Assembly (NCBI RefSeq): GCF_004005935.1
Contig: NZ_SACQ01000003.1
Location: 1-64,000, forward strand
DNA length: 64,000 bases
Direction: 5' to 3'
Source of the DNA: Neptunomonas marina
Lineage (GTDB): Bacteria > Pseudomonadota > Gammaproteobacteria > Pseudomonadales > Balneatricaceae
This document shows positions 43,076 to 52,207 of the stretch, piece by piece. Made by a program: the position numbers and the translations under genes. The notes under the pieces were generated by a model that worked only from the letters and a program-made list of their open reading frames with translations, searched no databases and was not told the origin of the DNA. Position 1 is the first letter of the stretch. Every line of letters begins with the position of its first letter.

Positions 43076-43326
43076 GGCTAATTTTTGCAGAAAAGGCATG
43101 GGAAGATTACCTACACTGGCAAAAAACTGATAAAAAAATTTTACAGCGGATCAATACGCTGATTAAGGAAATCAAACGAGATCCTTTTGAAGGTGTTGGT
43201 AAGCCAGAACCACTTAAACATGCCCTTTCTGGCTACTGGTCTAGACGTATTAACGATGAGCACAGAATTGTTTACAAAGTTCACGATAATTCGCTTCTTA
43301 TCGCTCAATTACGCTACCACTACTAG
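43072..43326 (+). CDS. yoeB: YoeB-family mRNA interferase toxin
   Basis: An 84-aa ribosome-dependent RNase of the RelE/YoeB family. FAEKAWEDYLHWQKTDKK, then RINDEHRIVYKVHDN and the LRYHY end carry the Arg and terminal His-Tyr catalytic residues. The start is GTG, overlapping the yefM stop (GTGA). Its stop is immediately followed by an IS110-family relic, so the cassette end was lost. Its presence would stabilise the array against loss. Confidence 0.93.
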   Translation: MRLIFAEKAWEDYLHWQKTDKKILQRINTLIKEIKRDPFEGVGKPEPLKHALSGYWSRRINDEHRIVYKVHDNSLLIAQLRYHY

Positions 43327-43485
<159 letters not shown>

Positions 43486-43519
43486 AACAGTTGACTAAAC
43501 ACCACAGTCACTTGTTAGC
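43486..43519 (-). other. Half attC of the DUF2971 cassette
   Basis: On the minus strand AGCTAAC (43513-43519) holds the stop codon of the DUF2971 gene and is followed by AAGTGACTGTGGTG. This is an R''-L'' half-site. The other half is missing because of the IS1111-type insertion and later deletion. Confidence 0.65.
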
Positions 43520-44333
43520 TTTGTTGGTTGACTGATTGTTCTGCTATTAACTGCCATGAATGTACGTCAGGCTTACATTGCAACAATTTTAAATTTTTGC
43601 GTCCCCATGAGAGAAGGATCTCTTTAAGTTCATCACCGGAGAAATCATTCTTTTTAGTTACATTCTTATATACATGCCGACCTAAATATATTTCCTTAAT
43701 AGCATTTTCTGGTATATCCAAACAATACAATGGACGCCCTGCTACTGAGATTTTATTCCAAGCGTTACTGCGCCCCTTACCGAAATGGTAGCTAAACGGT
43801 AGAGCTGAGATGTCCTTAACAACTCGAACTTCTTCTTCGTAGCTCCACTCAATAGATTTGTACAAAAATGCCCTTTTGACTAGATTAAACGAGTCAGAGT
43901 TAAATTTGATGCCATTTCCTATACTCATCAGTTCTTCACTACTTAAAGTAGGCAAATTTTTATGTGGCTTGGTTGCCGAATAGACAATTTCTCCATACTG
44001 ACAAGGTATGACGCACGCATCTTCATCTGTAAATCCAGCTAATTTAGCATCAAAACCAATTACCACACCTTGATGTTCGTCTCCATAGTGAGCCCACATC
44101 AATGGATTCAATGGTTGCCTAGTAAGTGAAAGCACACCATAGTTTCTTGAAAAACGATTTTTACACGCATTCGTAGCCATGCTTGCAGTTACGAATGAAT
44201 CACTACCATCCTCGAATCCAAAAGCGGTGCATTCAAATGGGTCGTTCAGGTCTTCAAGACAAGAGAAGCCAAGTGATGAATTTTCAATAACAGAAATAGC
44301 CGCTTTAAACGACATATATTTATACAGAATCAA
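43515..44333 (-). CDS. DUF2971 protein in an integron cassette
   Basis: A 272-aa protein of the DUF2971 family. YKYMSFKAAISVIENSSLGF, CLEDLNDPFE, NPLMWAHYGDEHQGVVIGF and SYEEEVRVV are the classic motifs. Function is unknown; the family is often found in mobile elements and defence islands. The stop codon lies inside the R'' core of its own attC. It is the third cassette from attI in the right array. Confidence 0.85.
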   Translation of the reverse strand: MILYKYMSFKAAISVIENSSLGFSCLEDLNDPFECTAFGFEDGSDSFVTASMATNACKNRFSRNYGVLSLTRQPLNPLMWAHYGDEHQGVVIGFDAKLAGFTDEDACVIPCQYGEIVYSATKPHKNLPTLSSEELMSIGNGIKFNSDSFNLVKRAFLYKSIEWSYEEEVRVVKDISALPFSYHFGKGRSNAWNKISVAGRPLYCLDIPENAIKEIYLGRHVYKNVTKKNDFSGDELKEILLSWGRKNLKLLQCKPDVHSWQLIAEQSVNQQS

Positions 44334-44348
44334 CGTTTATCCTCAAAA

Positions 44349-44423
44349 AGCTAACGCCGCCATAAAGGGCGGAGCGCATGCGACGTCCAGCCCGTAGGGC
44401 GATTTTTGATGGCCTTGTTATAG
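44349..44423 (-). other. attC site of the small-membrane-protein cassette
   Basis: About 75 bp. On the minus strand it begins CTATAAC-AAGGCCATC (R''-L'') and ends GGCGGC-GTTAGCT (R'). Internal inverted repeats (CGCCCTACGGGC and GCGCTCCGCCC/GGGCGGAGCGC-like pairs) fit a folded attC. The R' core has GTTAGCT instead of the strict GTTRRRY. Confidence 0.8.
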
Positions 44424-44427
44424 GGCA

Positions 44428-44694
44428 TTACTGGAAACACCTTTTTATGAAATAACCACATACCCATGCAAGACCGAAAAATAAAAACGCGAACGCAGCT
44501 AGTCCGCCACTTGCACCAAGCAGCTGCAAAGTAATTTCTTTTTCTGTAGTAACTAAACCACTTACAACAGCCCACACAATACTAAGACCAAATATGCTGA
44601 ACAGAATGAAACCTATGAGCATTGAAAAGAAGACCAAAGGCTTCTGTAGCCTTTTGAATTGAATGCCTAATAGGATTGCTTCGATTAGTCCCAT
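44428..44694 (-). CDS. Small membrane protein in an integron cassette
   Basis: An 88-aa protein with two membrane helices (about 17-48 and 58-80), and a basic start (QFKRLQKPLVFF) and end (IKRCFQ). No recognised family. It sits between two clear attC sites, so it forms one cassette. Proteins of this size in cassette arrays often have unknown stress or phage-related roles. Confidence 0.7.
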   Translation of the reverse strand: MGLIEAILLGIQFKRLQKPLVFFSMLIGFILFSIFGLSIVWAVVSGLVTTEKEITLQLLGASGGLAAFAFLFFGLAWVCGYFIKRCFQ

Positions 44695-44712
44695 TGCCAG
44701 ATCTTTATTGCC

Positions 44713-44772
44713 TTATAACGCCTCAAACACCGCCGCAGCTGTGCTGCGTCCGAGTGCTTTGACTTGTTATGC
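44713..44772 (-). other. attC site of the OLD-like cassette
   Basis: A compact 60-bp attC. On the minus strand it starts GCATAAC-AAGTCAAAGCA and ends TGTTTGAGGC-GTTATAA. The arms pair (GTCAAAGCA with TGTTTGA...) and the centre is GC-rich (GCACAGCTGCGGC). This is a typical 60-bp type found in gammaproteobacterial chromosomal integrons. Confidence 0.88.
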
Positions 44773-44778
44773 ATATTT

Positions 44779-46272
44779 TCATGTAGTAGCTGGTCTTTCG
44801 AGTAAAGATCGAATATTTGAAGTAAGGCTAGAGAAATCCACATTTTCCAGCAAGTCATCGACTAGATTGTTTATAAAAGACTCCTCTGATATCCCTCTGG
44901 ATTCGAAATCTTTTTTCAAACCAAAATAAAACTTTTTATCAGGCTGTTTAGGCTTCGATGGATACCTTTTATGATGCTCCATAACAAGTGTATCAAGTGA
45001 ATTCATCGTGAAATACTTGTCATTTAACACTCGCTTCAATGTCGGGTTTTTATCTTCTATTACAATCTCATAAAGATACTTCTCTATGCTTTTAATTGGC
45101 AAAAATAATTTTTTGATATCTTTATAATCGTCAGGTACATCATTCTTAATATCGCCATCAAGAATACTCATAATTTGTTTGCCCAAACCGAGGACATTCC
45201 ACCGCAACAACTCCCTGTGCAGAGTTAGCACGTTCTCCCAGCCTCCAACAGGAACTATATGCACTAGCCGACCAGCTGTTAGTTTATTTTTTAGCAAAAT
45301 TTTATCTATGATCGATTTCGCTAATAAATCTTCCGTCAGAAGAAGGAAGTCATACCCATCATGACTATATACATCTCTTATAAGATAACTCGGGTAGCAA
45401 TGTGACTGGAGAGTGATTACACCATCATTATTTTCTATCTTCAGCAAATTGCTTGGTTTTAATTTGCGAATCACCTCAGGGGAGTGCGTAGTAAGTATAA
45501 CTACTAGATTATCATTTTCATTGGCCAGCTCATTGAGCAAATCCAATAGGCGGCTAACTGCTATTGGATGTAATGCCAATTCAATCTCATCAATTAGTAC
45601 AAGTATTTTGTTATCTTTACTTAACGACTTTCGAACTATAGAGTTATAAACGAAATGCAGTAGTGAAAGAAGTAAGCATTCGCCCGAGCTCATTCTATAT
45701 TGACTAATTAGCGAGCCTTTGACTTCATTAAAATAGGGAGCATTCTTTAGCCCCAGTGCTTTTGTAATGTGCCTATTCTTTATTCTCTTTAGGTTCTGAT
45801 AGTGGCTATGGTTACCGTGGAGAATGAAGCTCATTTTCTCCATAATGTAATCATCAGAATCGACGATATCAGTTAGCTTTAGGTCGCCTTTTTGTAAAAG
45901 GGAGTCAATTTTTCTTGAATCATTAAACCTTGTTCCATAGAAGAGGCTCCCCTCGTACAATCCATTAAACTTTGTGGCATTCCTATGATCGTCACACTGC
46001 CAAAATACTCCTTGATCTCTTTGAGTGCACGTCCACTTATCAGTTTTACCTTTATATTCATATTCAATACTGGAATCGTCGAAGGTAAAGTCTTCTTTGT
46101 GTAAAATGCTTAAATGATGCCTAGAAATTAACTGAGCTAGAGAAAGAAGAACAGTGCTTTTGCCACACCCATTATTTCCAACAATTCCGTAAACCCCTTT
46201 TTCAAGAGGGATCTCTATATCCGCACTAGAGATATGTTTTATATTGGCTATTTTTAAGTTAATACTATCCAT
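44779..46272 (-). CDS. OLD-like ATPase with TOPRIM domain, first cassette of right array
   Basis: A 497-aa protein with an ABC-type ATPase (AAA_21) in its first half: Walker A GNNGCGKST (32-40), signature MSSGE and Walker B VLIDEIELALHP. The second half looks like a TOPRIM domain: LLLTEDLLAKSIID (acidic residue Glu) and SILDGDIKND (Asp-x-Asp). This order is that of OLD-family nucleases, which act in anti-phage defence, often with a partner; no partner gene is adjacent. It is AT-rich relative to the flanks and directly next to attI. Defence is inferred from the family. Confidence 0.8.
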   Translation of the reverse strand: MDSINLKIANIKHISSADIEIPLEKGVYGIVGNNGCGKSTVLLSLAQLISRHHLSILHKEDFTFDDSSIEYEYKGKTDKWTCTQRDQGVFWQCDDHRNATKFNGLYEGSLFYGTRFNDSRKIDSLLQKGDLKLTDIVDSDDYIMEKMSFILHGNHSHYQNLKRIKNRHITKALGLKNAPYFNEVKGSLISQYRMSSGECLLLSLLHFVYNSIVRKSLSKDNKILVLIDEIELALHPIAVSRLLDLLNELANENDNLVVILTTHSPEVIRKLKPSNLLKIENNDGVITLQSHCYPSYLIRDVYSHDGYDFLLLTEDLLAKSIIDKILLKNKLTAGRLVHIVPVGGWENVLTLHRELLRWNVLGLGKQIMSILDGDIKNDVPDDYKDIKKLFLPIKSIEKYLYEIVIEDKNPTLKRVLNDKYFTMNSLDTLVMEHHKRYPSKPKQPDKKFYFGLKKDFESRGISEESFINNLVDDLLENVDFSSLTSNIRSLLERPATT

Positions 46273-46303
46273 TGTCTCTCTTTACTCGAATTTTAGTATG
46301 AGT

Positions 46304-46454
46304 GCATAACAGCCTGATTATGACGCCATGGGGCATCATAATAATTATTTAAATGACTTCATTCTATTTTTCTGACTTTTTGGCTAACTTTTTAAGCTAT
46401 TGTTTCCAAATGCTTTAAATTAGCACCACCTGCGTAACAAAAAATAGAGTGGCA
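46304..46454 (-). other. attI site beside intI (attI copy B)
   Basis: The cassette core is GTTATGC on the minus strand (46304-46310). Beside it is an imperfect palindrome GACGCC-ATGG-GGCATC (46322-46337). Then come GGCATCATAATAATTATT and AAATGACTTCATTCTA (to 46366), a 72-nt variable middle and AAAAAATAGAGTGGCA (46439-46454). The site lies between the first cassette and the integrase, in the correct orientation for an integron. It has a homologous copy at 2903-3056. Confidence 0.85.
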
Positions 46455-46497
46455 AATTTTCACTTTTGAAGGCTTGAAAAAAGGAAAGAAAAATATA

Positions 46498-46513
46498 CTG
46501 TATATCCATACAT
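46498..46513. promoter_or_regulatory. LexA (SOS) box of intI
   Basis: CTGTATATCCATACAT fits the LexA pattern CTGT-N8-ACAG with one mismatch at the last base. It lies 24 bp before the intI ATG and overlaps TATACT, a likely -10 region. LexA control of integron integrases is well documented, so induction by DNA damage is expected. Confidence 0.8.
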
Positions 46514-46537
46514 ATTTATGAGAAAGGACTCTCTCGT

Positions 46538-47506
46538 ATGGCTCAGTCTCCTTACCTTCAAGCAATTAAGAGCTACATGCTTGCTCGCCACTACAGTCGT
46601 AGAACAGTATCCACTTATATATATTGGATCAAGGGGTATATTCTATTCTGCCAAAAGCAGCACCCAGATCAGCTTGGCGCTGCTGATGTCAGCCGCTTTT
46701 TATCGTATCTTTCGGTACAGCGTAACGTTGCACCGGCAACGCAGGCAATTGCGTTGAATGCGTTGGTTTTTCTTTATCGGGATATTATTAAAAAGCCGTT
46801 GGGGGAGCTGGGTGAGTTTCGCCGCAGTAAACGCCAAGCCAAACTGCCTACCGTGCTCACCAAACAAGAGGTAAACGCCCTACTCGCGCAGCTAAGTGGC
46901 TCACACTGGTTAATGGCATGCTTACTTTACGGGTCGGGGCTTCGCCGTATGGAGTTAGCCCGCTTACGCGTTAAAGATATCGATCTTGACCACCTCAATA
47001 TTCGCGTTTGGAATGGTAAAGGCTCAAAGCATCGGATTGTTACACTGGCTCAAGAGCTGGCTCTGCCCCTACGGGAGCAAATAGCACAAGTAGAGAGATT
47101 CTTGTTAGAAGATAGACAACATGCGCTGTTTGCAGACGTTTGGATGCCAAATGCATTAGCTAAAAAATACCCTAACGCCGCTTATGAAGTGGGCTGGCAA
47201 TATCTTTTCCCTGCAACGCGGTTATCGTTTGAGCCCCAAACTGAACACTTGCGCAGGCATCATGTTGATGAAACCTCAATAAACAAATGTATTCGGGCTG
47301 CGGCGCTTAACGCCAAGATCACTAAGCATGTCACCTGCCATACGCTGCGCCATACATTTGCAACGCACCTGCCACAGAGCGGGGCTGATATTCGCACGGT
47401 ACAAGAGCAATTGGACCATTCCGATCTAAAAACCACCGAGGTCTACACCCATGTGCTAAAACGCGGGGCGTTTGGTGTGGTTAGCCCTCTAAGCACCGGC
47501 ATATAG
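46538..47506 (+). CDS. intI: Integron integrase (tyrosine recombinase)
   Basis: A 322-aa integron integrase. It recombines attI and attC sites to insert and excise cassettes. The catalytic set is visible: Arg136 (GSGLRRMEL), His268 and Arg271 (CHTLRHTFATH), His294 and Tyr303 (EVYTHV). The IntI-specific insertion (YPNAAYEVGWQYLFPA and LRRHHVDET) is present. Two residues are unusual against the near-constant IntI form: Pro279 (usually Leu in ATHLLQSG) and Asp293 (usually Gly in QLGHSD). AAAGGA lies 9 nt before ATG. It points away from its array, as expected. Confidence 0.95.
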   Translation: MAQSPYLQAIKSYMLARHYSRRTVSTYIYWIKGYILFCQKQHPDQLGAADVSRFLSYLSVQRNVAPATQAIALNALVFLYRDIIKKPLGELGEFRRSKRQAKLPTVLTKQEVNALLAQLSGSHWLMACLLYGSGLRRMELARLRVKDIDLDHLNIRVWNGKGSKHRIVTLAQELALPLREQIAQVERFLLEDRQHALFADVWMPNALAKKYPNAAYEVGWQYLFPATRLSFEPQTEHLRRHHVDETSINKCIRAAALNAKITKHVTCHTLRHTFATHLPQSGADIRTVQEQLDHSDLKTTEVYTHVLKRGAFGVVSPLSTGI

Positions 47507-47513
47507 CGGGCAC

Positions 47514-47538
47514 AAAAAAACGGGCCGTAGCCCGTTTT
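47514..47538. terminator. Bidirectional terminator of intI and htpG
   Basis: A hairpin CGGGC-CGTA-GCCCG flanked by seven As on one side and TTTTAG on the other. In the htpG direction it ends in a T-run of seven. Confidence 0.85.
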
Positions 47539-47557
47539 AGTAGTGTGCGTTAAGTGC

Positions 47558-49474
47558 TTACTGGCTCAGTTCCAGCAGTAACTTGTTTAAACGCGCTACG
47601 TAAGCGGCTGGATCTTCTAAACGGCCACCGGCGGCTAGATCTGCCTGATCAAAGATGATCTGTGCTAGCTCACCAAAACGATCTTCATCTGGCTCTTGGT
47701 CTAGCTTCGCAATGAGCGGGTGCTCTGGGTTGATCTCGAAGATCGGTTTGCTGCTTGGCACTGCTTGGCCTGCAGCTTCCATAATCTGGCGCATTTGCGC
47801 ACCCATATCGTAAGCGTTAAGCACCAAGCATGCTGGCGAATCTGTTAAGCGGTGGGTGACACGCACTTCAGATACACGCTCTTCCAAGCGCTCTTTTAGG
47901 CGCTCAACTAGGCTTTCCGCCTCTTTTGCGGCCTCTTCCTGCGCTTTTTTCTCCTCTTCGGAGTCAGCATCGCCCAGTTCTAGTTCACCTTTGGTAACGT
48001 CTTGGAACGATTTGCCATCAAAGTCGAACAGGTGGCTCATCATCCACTCATCAACACGTTCGGTCATCAGCAGCACTTCAATGCCTTTCTTGCGGAAGAT
48101 CTCAAGGTGCGGGCTGTTTTTCGCAGTGTTGTAGTTTTCAGCGGTGATGTAGTAGATCTTCTCTTGGCCTTCTTGCATGCGGCTTACATACTCTTCAAGA
48201 GACACCAGTGTATCTGGGTTATCTTCGTGAGTAGATGCAAAGCGCAGCAGTTTAGTGATCTTATCGCGGTTGGTGTAATCCTCCGCTGGGCCTTCTTTGA
48301 TAACACTACCAAAGGCGTTCCAGAACTTACGGTATTTCTCTGGGTCGTTCTTGCCGAGCTTGGTCAGCATATCCAGTACACGTTTGGTCAGTGCACTGCG
48401 CAGTTTATCCACGCTAGGGTCTTGCTGCAGAATCTCGCGGGATACGTTGAGCGATAGGTTATTAGAGTCCACCACACCTTTAATAAAGCGTAGGTACAAC
48501 GGCAAGAACTGATCCGCCTGATCCATAATGAAAACACGCTGGATGTACAGCTTCAGGCCGCGTGGCGCTTCGCGGTTCCATAAATCATATGGCGCGTTTT
48601 CTGGTACGTACAACAAGCTTGTGTACTCTAGGTTACCCTCTACGCGGTTGTGGCCCCAAGTCAGCGCATCGCCAAAGTCGTGGGAGATATGCTTGTAGAA
48701 TTCGCCATACTCTTCATCAGAGATATCGCCTTTGTTACGCGTCCACAGTGCTGTTGCGCTGTTTACGGTTTCCTCTTCTTCCACGACCGCTTGCGCTTCT
48801 TCATCATCTTCGCTGCCAAGCGGTGCTTCTTTCTGCATGACCACTGGCATTGAGATGTGATCAGAATATTTACGCACCAATGTACGTAGGCGCTGGCCGT
48901 TCGCGAACTCCTCTTCACCGTCTTTCAGGTGCAGTACGATCTGCGTACCGCGGCCCGCTTTTTCAACGGTTGCTATGGTGAATTCGCCTTCACCTTTAGA
49001 GCTCCAGTGCACGCCTTCAGCCACATCGGCACCAGCACGGCGGGTGTATACATCCACTTGGTTAGCCACAATGAATGCCGAGTAAAAGCCCACACCGAAC
49101 TGGCCAATCAGTTGGTTGTCTTTGGCTTTGTCACCGGTTAGCTGGCTCAGGAAGTTAGCCGTACCTGATTTAGCAATCGTACCCAGGTGGTCAACCACGT
49201 CATCGCGGGACATACCAATACCGTTATCTTCGATGGTAACGGTTTTTGCGGTTTCGTCGTATTTAACGTGGATCTTGAGATCGCCATCGTTTTCATAAAG
49301 CTCGCCGTTAGACAACGCTTCAAAGCGCAGCTTTTCTGCCGCGTCAGATGCGTTGGAGATCAGCTCGCGCAAAAAGATCTCTTTATTTGAATACAGAGAG
49401 TGGATCATCAGGTTAAGCAGCTGCTTAACTTCGGTCTGAAATCCTAGTGTTTCTTTCTGCGTTTCTGTGCTCAT
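47558..49474 (-). CDS. htpG: Molecular chaperone HtpG (bacterial Hsp90)
   Basis: A 638-aa ATP-dependent chaperone. The N-terminal ATPase motifs are [26 protein letters not shown] and [13 protein letters not shown]. The middle domain has [15 protein letters not shown], and the C-terminus ends with the dimerisation region. Length is normal. It has its own transcript, with a terminator at 47514. Its place next to the integrase is not functionally meaningful as far as known. Confidence 0.97.
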   Translation of the reverse strand: MSTETQKETLGFQTEVKQLLNLMIHSLYSNKEIFLRELISNASDAAEKLRFEALSNGELYENDGDLKIHVKYDETAKTVTIEDNGIGMSRDDVVDHLGTIAKSGTANFLSQLTGDKAKDNQLIGQFGVGFYSAFIVANQVDVYTRRAGADVAEGVHWSSKGEGEFTIATVEKAGRGTQIVLHLKDGEEEFANGQRLRTLVRKYSDHISMPVVMQKEAPLGSEDDEEAQAVVEEEETVNSATALWTRNKGDISDEEYGEFYKHISHDFGDALTWGHNRVEGNLEYTSLLYVPENAPYDLWNREAPRGLKLYIQRVFIMDQADQFLPLYLRFIKGVVDSNNLSLNVSREILQQDPSVDKLRSALTKRVLDMLTKLGKNDPEKYRKFWNAFGSVIKEGPAEDYTNRDKITKLLRFASTHEDNPDTLVSLEEYVSRMQEGQEKIYYITAENYNTAKNSPHLEIFRKKGIEVLLMTERVDEWMMSHLFDFDGKSFQDVTKGELELGDADSEEEKKAQEEAAKEAESLVERLKERLEERVSEVRVTHRLTDSPACLVLNAYDMGAQMRQIMEAAGQAVPSSKPIFEINPEHPLIAKLDQEPDEDRFGELAQIIFDQADLAAGGRLEDPAAYVARLNKLLLELSQ

Positions 49475-49582
49475 AGAACAGTACCCTATCTATCGTCAGA
49501 TCTTTGATGTTGTGTTCTTCCGATTGATGGGGACACTGTTTTTCATTTCAAGGGCAAAAGGTAGGGTTTTTTAACGCACGTT

Positions 49583-50035
49583 TTATTCCAGTGCGGTGAG
49601 TGAGTCGAGCAGGAAGTGGGCACGGGCTGATGCGATGGGCTCGCTGCGTTTATCTTGCCACGCAATAATCGAGCAGTTACCAACGCGGCGCCCTTGGCGC
49701 TCAATCGTGCAGATAGCAAAGGTGTCTCGGTCGCGCCCGGCGCGCATGTAGTCCACCGAGAAGTCGATAATCTTCGCCAAGGCAGGTTGATCCAGCTGCA
49801 GGGTAAGTTCAAAGGCGGCGGTTAGCTCCATAAACGATGCGATCACCCCACCATGAATAGCAGGCAGTGTTGGGTTGCCGATATTGTCTGGGTTCTTGGG
49901 CAGACGGAAGATCATCTCTTCGCCAAAGCGCTCGCAACATACGCCGATGATTTTAGCGTAGGGAATAATCTCGATAACCGGTTGGTAGTCGCCGCTTTGG
50001 TGGGCGTGCGCCACGATCTCTCTCAACTGTGCCAT
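49583..50035 (-). CDS. Hotdog-fold thioesterase (PaaI-like)
   Basis: A protein of about 150 aa with a single hotdog fold. The active region has PAIHGGVIASFMELTAAF, and later DFSVDYMRAGRDRDTF. It probably cleaves an acyl-CoA or aryl-CoA thioester. I take the start at 50035 (MAQLREIVAHAH), right after the stop of the previous gene; a start at 50065 would overlap it. It lies with a second thioesterase gene in the same operon. Confidence 0.85.
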   Translation of the reverse strand: MAQLREIVAHAHQSGDYQPVIEIIPYAKIIGVCCERFGEEMIFRLPKNPDNIGNPTLPAIHGGVIASFMELTAAFELTLQLDQPALAKIIDFSVDYMRAGRDRDTFAICTIERQGRRVGNCSIIAWQDKRSEPIASARAHFLLDSLTALE

Positions 50036-50036
50036 G

Positions 50037-50516
50037 TTAGGGTAACCCTGCTGCTGTGCCATCAATCAATGCTTTGAAGGCACTATCTGTGGTGCCAGTT
50101 TCTGGCCGCATAAAGGTTGCAATCGCGTAGGCGACCGGCTGATCAAGCGATGCTTGGTAAACCGTGGCGCGGGTAAATAGCACACTGCGGGTGATGCGGT
50201 AGCACTCCGCTTGCGCATATAACGGCTGGCTCAGTTGTGGGGTCGACATATGATCAATACGCAGATCTAACGTCGGACACAGCTCATACTCATCCAACGC
50301 CACCAGCGTCGACATGCTGCTGGCGGTATCCACTAATGTGGTTAACACCCCGCCATGCATGTAGGTTTTGAACTGATGGTTTTGCAGCGCCTCTTGCACA
50401 GGCAACATCACCGTGACTTGGTGCTTGTCTGCGGCGACCGCTTGCATGTTAAGTTTGCGCATGTGCGCCAGCGCCGCTAGAAAGCGCTGGCATTTTGCCA
50501 ACGGCTCGGTATTCAT
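50037..50516 (-). CDS. Hotdog-fold thioesterase (PaaI-like)
   Basis: A 159-aa relative of the gene after it. The hotdog part has YMHGGVLTTLVDTASSMST, LDLRIDHMSTPQLSQPLYA and GTTDSAFKAL at the C-terminus. The two genes may form a heteromeric or paired enzyme. It overlaps the DUF599 gene by 4 nt. Substrate is unknown. Confidence 0.85.
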   Translation of the reverse strand: MNTEPLAKCQRFLAALAHMRKLNMQAVAADKHQVTVMLPVQEALQNHQFKTYMHGGVLTTLVDTASSMSTLVALDEYELCPTLDLRIDHMSTPQLSQPLYAQAECYRITRSVLFTRATVYQASLDQPVAYAIATFMRPETGTTDSAFKALIDGTAAGLP

Positions 50517-51232
50517 TTCACCTCTCCGCCTGACATCATCAAGATTTGCAACGTATCAGAGCTAAACTCCCGGCGGTATAGAATCCAAGTGACCAGTGTT
50601 GCTAGCCCCATAAACAGAATCGGGTTGATAAACCAACCGAGCACCGCTTGGCTAAAATAGAAGGTGCGCAAACCGATATTAAAGTTGTTTGCTGCCATCG
50701 AGGTCATGCGCGCTAAGCGGTCGGCACTGGCATTTTTGACCTGCTCATTGGCCGCTTCGCCGGGCATCACGGCACTGCCCACCATCACCGAGACAAAACC
50801 ATATTGGCGCAGGCTCCAAGTAAACTTAAAGAATGCATAAACAAACAGCACAATTAAAAGGAGTATCTTTAACTCCCACTCTTGTTGCGTAGCTTGGGTA
50901 GCAAAGGGGATGTCCGAAACAATATCGATCGCTTGTTCGGTAGAACCCAGCACCGTCATAAGACCAGCTAGAATAAGCATCGTGGTGGATGCAAAAAACG
51001 ATACACTACGCTCAAGGTTAGCGATGGCGGATGTATCAGAGATACGATTGTCTCTATCAATCATTCTGAGCATCCACTCAAAACGATACATATGCATCAC
51101 ACTTGCAAGGCAAGGGGTGGTAAAGCTTTTTCTATGGGCGTAAAACATATAGCCCTTAAAGCAGATCAGAAACCATGCTAACGCAATGACGTTAAGCCAG
51201 TTTTGTGAAAAGAACGAAATTGCTGTGTCCAT
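50513..51232 (-). CDS. DUF599 membrane protein
   Basis: A 239-aa protein of the DUF599 family. Four or five membrane helices, with the pattern WFLICFKGYMFYAHRKSF at the start and DRLARMTSMAANNFNIGLRT in the middle, are typical. It lies before the two thioesterases in one operon, linked by an overlap. Function is unknown. Confidence 0.85.
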   Translation of the reverse strand: MDTAISFFSQNWLNVIALAWFLICFKGYMFYAHRKSFTTPCLASVMHMYRFEWMLRMIDRDNRISDTSAIANLERSVSFFASTTMLILAGLMTVLGSTEQAIDIVSDIPFATQATQQEWELKILLLIVLFVYAFFKFTWSLRQYGFVSVMVGSAVMPGEAANEQVKNASADRLARMTSMAANNFNIGLRTFYFSQAVLGWFINPILFMGLATLVTWILYRREFSSDTLQILMMSGGEVK

Positions 51233-51289
51233 GGATTCAACTCGATTGCATGTAAATTTTTATTTTAATTGAAGTTTCAGGATTCTCAA

Positions 51290-52183
51290 TTGTCTGCATC
51301 AACCTCGGAAAATATCGCCTTAGGCGCTGCATTTGCACTCGGCACCTCGTTTATCATGAGCATTGCTGCGGCATTGATTAAATACGCCGCCACGATGGTC
51401 TCGATTGAGGTGATCGTTGCCGTGCAGTATCTGCTGTGCACCGCCATCATGCTACCTTGGCTTGCTCGGCGCGGCGTCAGCCAACTCAAAACCGAGCATT
51501 TTCGTTTACATGTCGTGCGTGCACTGTGTGGCTGGGCCTGCTTTTACGCGTACTATCTTGCGATTGAGAAGATCCCCCTCGTTGATGCTGCCCTGTTACG
51601 TAACGCGGCCCCGCTGTGTGTGCCCTTTTTGGTGCTCGCGGTTTATGGCGTGCGCATCGCGCTGGTTCGCTGGATACCGCTGGTTATCGGCATGGCCGGT
51701 ATTGCGCTGATACTCAAGCCCGATGCCAGTGGGTTAAACGGTTGGTATCTTGTGGGGTTCGCCTCTGCCGTTACGTTGGCAGGCTCTATTATGACAACGC
51801 GTATGCTGGCACTGACAGAGCCAACTAACCGTATTCTGTTTTACTACTTCGGTTTCTCTGCAGTTGCTAGCGTACCATTGGCGTTGCTGAACTGGCAGCC
51901 TATCCCTGCCGCAGCTTGGCCGCCTATGCTGCTGATCGGCGGTTCCATCTGGCTGACGATGTGGCTTTACACAAAAGCTTATCAGTACGCCAAAGCGTCT
52001 ATCATCTCGCCTATCAGTTACACCGGCGTCGCCTTTACTGGGTTTTGGGGTTGGTTGATCTGGCAACAAATACCCGATCAGTGGACCTACGCAGGTGTGT
52101 TATTGGTAGCTGTGGGTGGGGTCGGTTCAGTGATATTGGGCGCCCAAGAGGAGCGCCGCAAGCGTGCCAGTCACGCATCTTAG
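51290..52183 (+). CDS. EamA/DMT-family transporter
   Basis: A membrane protein of about 297 aa with ten helices in two EamA repeats. It starts at TTG 51290, because AGGA lies 7 nt upstream; TTG at 51269 is an alternative. LPWLARRGVSQ and RNAAPLCVPFLVLAVYG are typical. It exports a metabolite, of unknown kind. It is divergent from DUF599. Confidence 0.87.
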   Translation: MSASTSENIALGAAFALGTSFIMSIAAALIKYAATMVSIEVIVAVQYLLCTAIMLPWLARRGVSQLKTEHFRLHVVRALCGWACFYAYYLAIEKIPLVDAALLRNAAPLCVPFLVLAVYGVRIALVRWIPLVIGMAGIALILKPDASGLNGWYLVGFASAVTLAGSIMTTRMLALTEPTNRILFYYFGFSAVASVPLALLNWQPIPAAAWPPMLLIGGSIWLTMWLYTKAYQYAKASIISPISYTGVAFTGFWGWLIWQQIPDQWTYAGVLLVAVGGVGSVILGAQEERRKRASHAS

Positions 52184-52207
52184 CGCACTGGCACCTATCG
52201 GTGTTGC

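Noticed and set aside
47856-49390. Open frames opposite htpG
   Set aside because: Antisense shadows caused by htpG codon use; no family match or ribosome sites.
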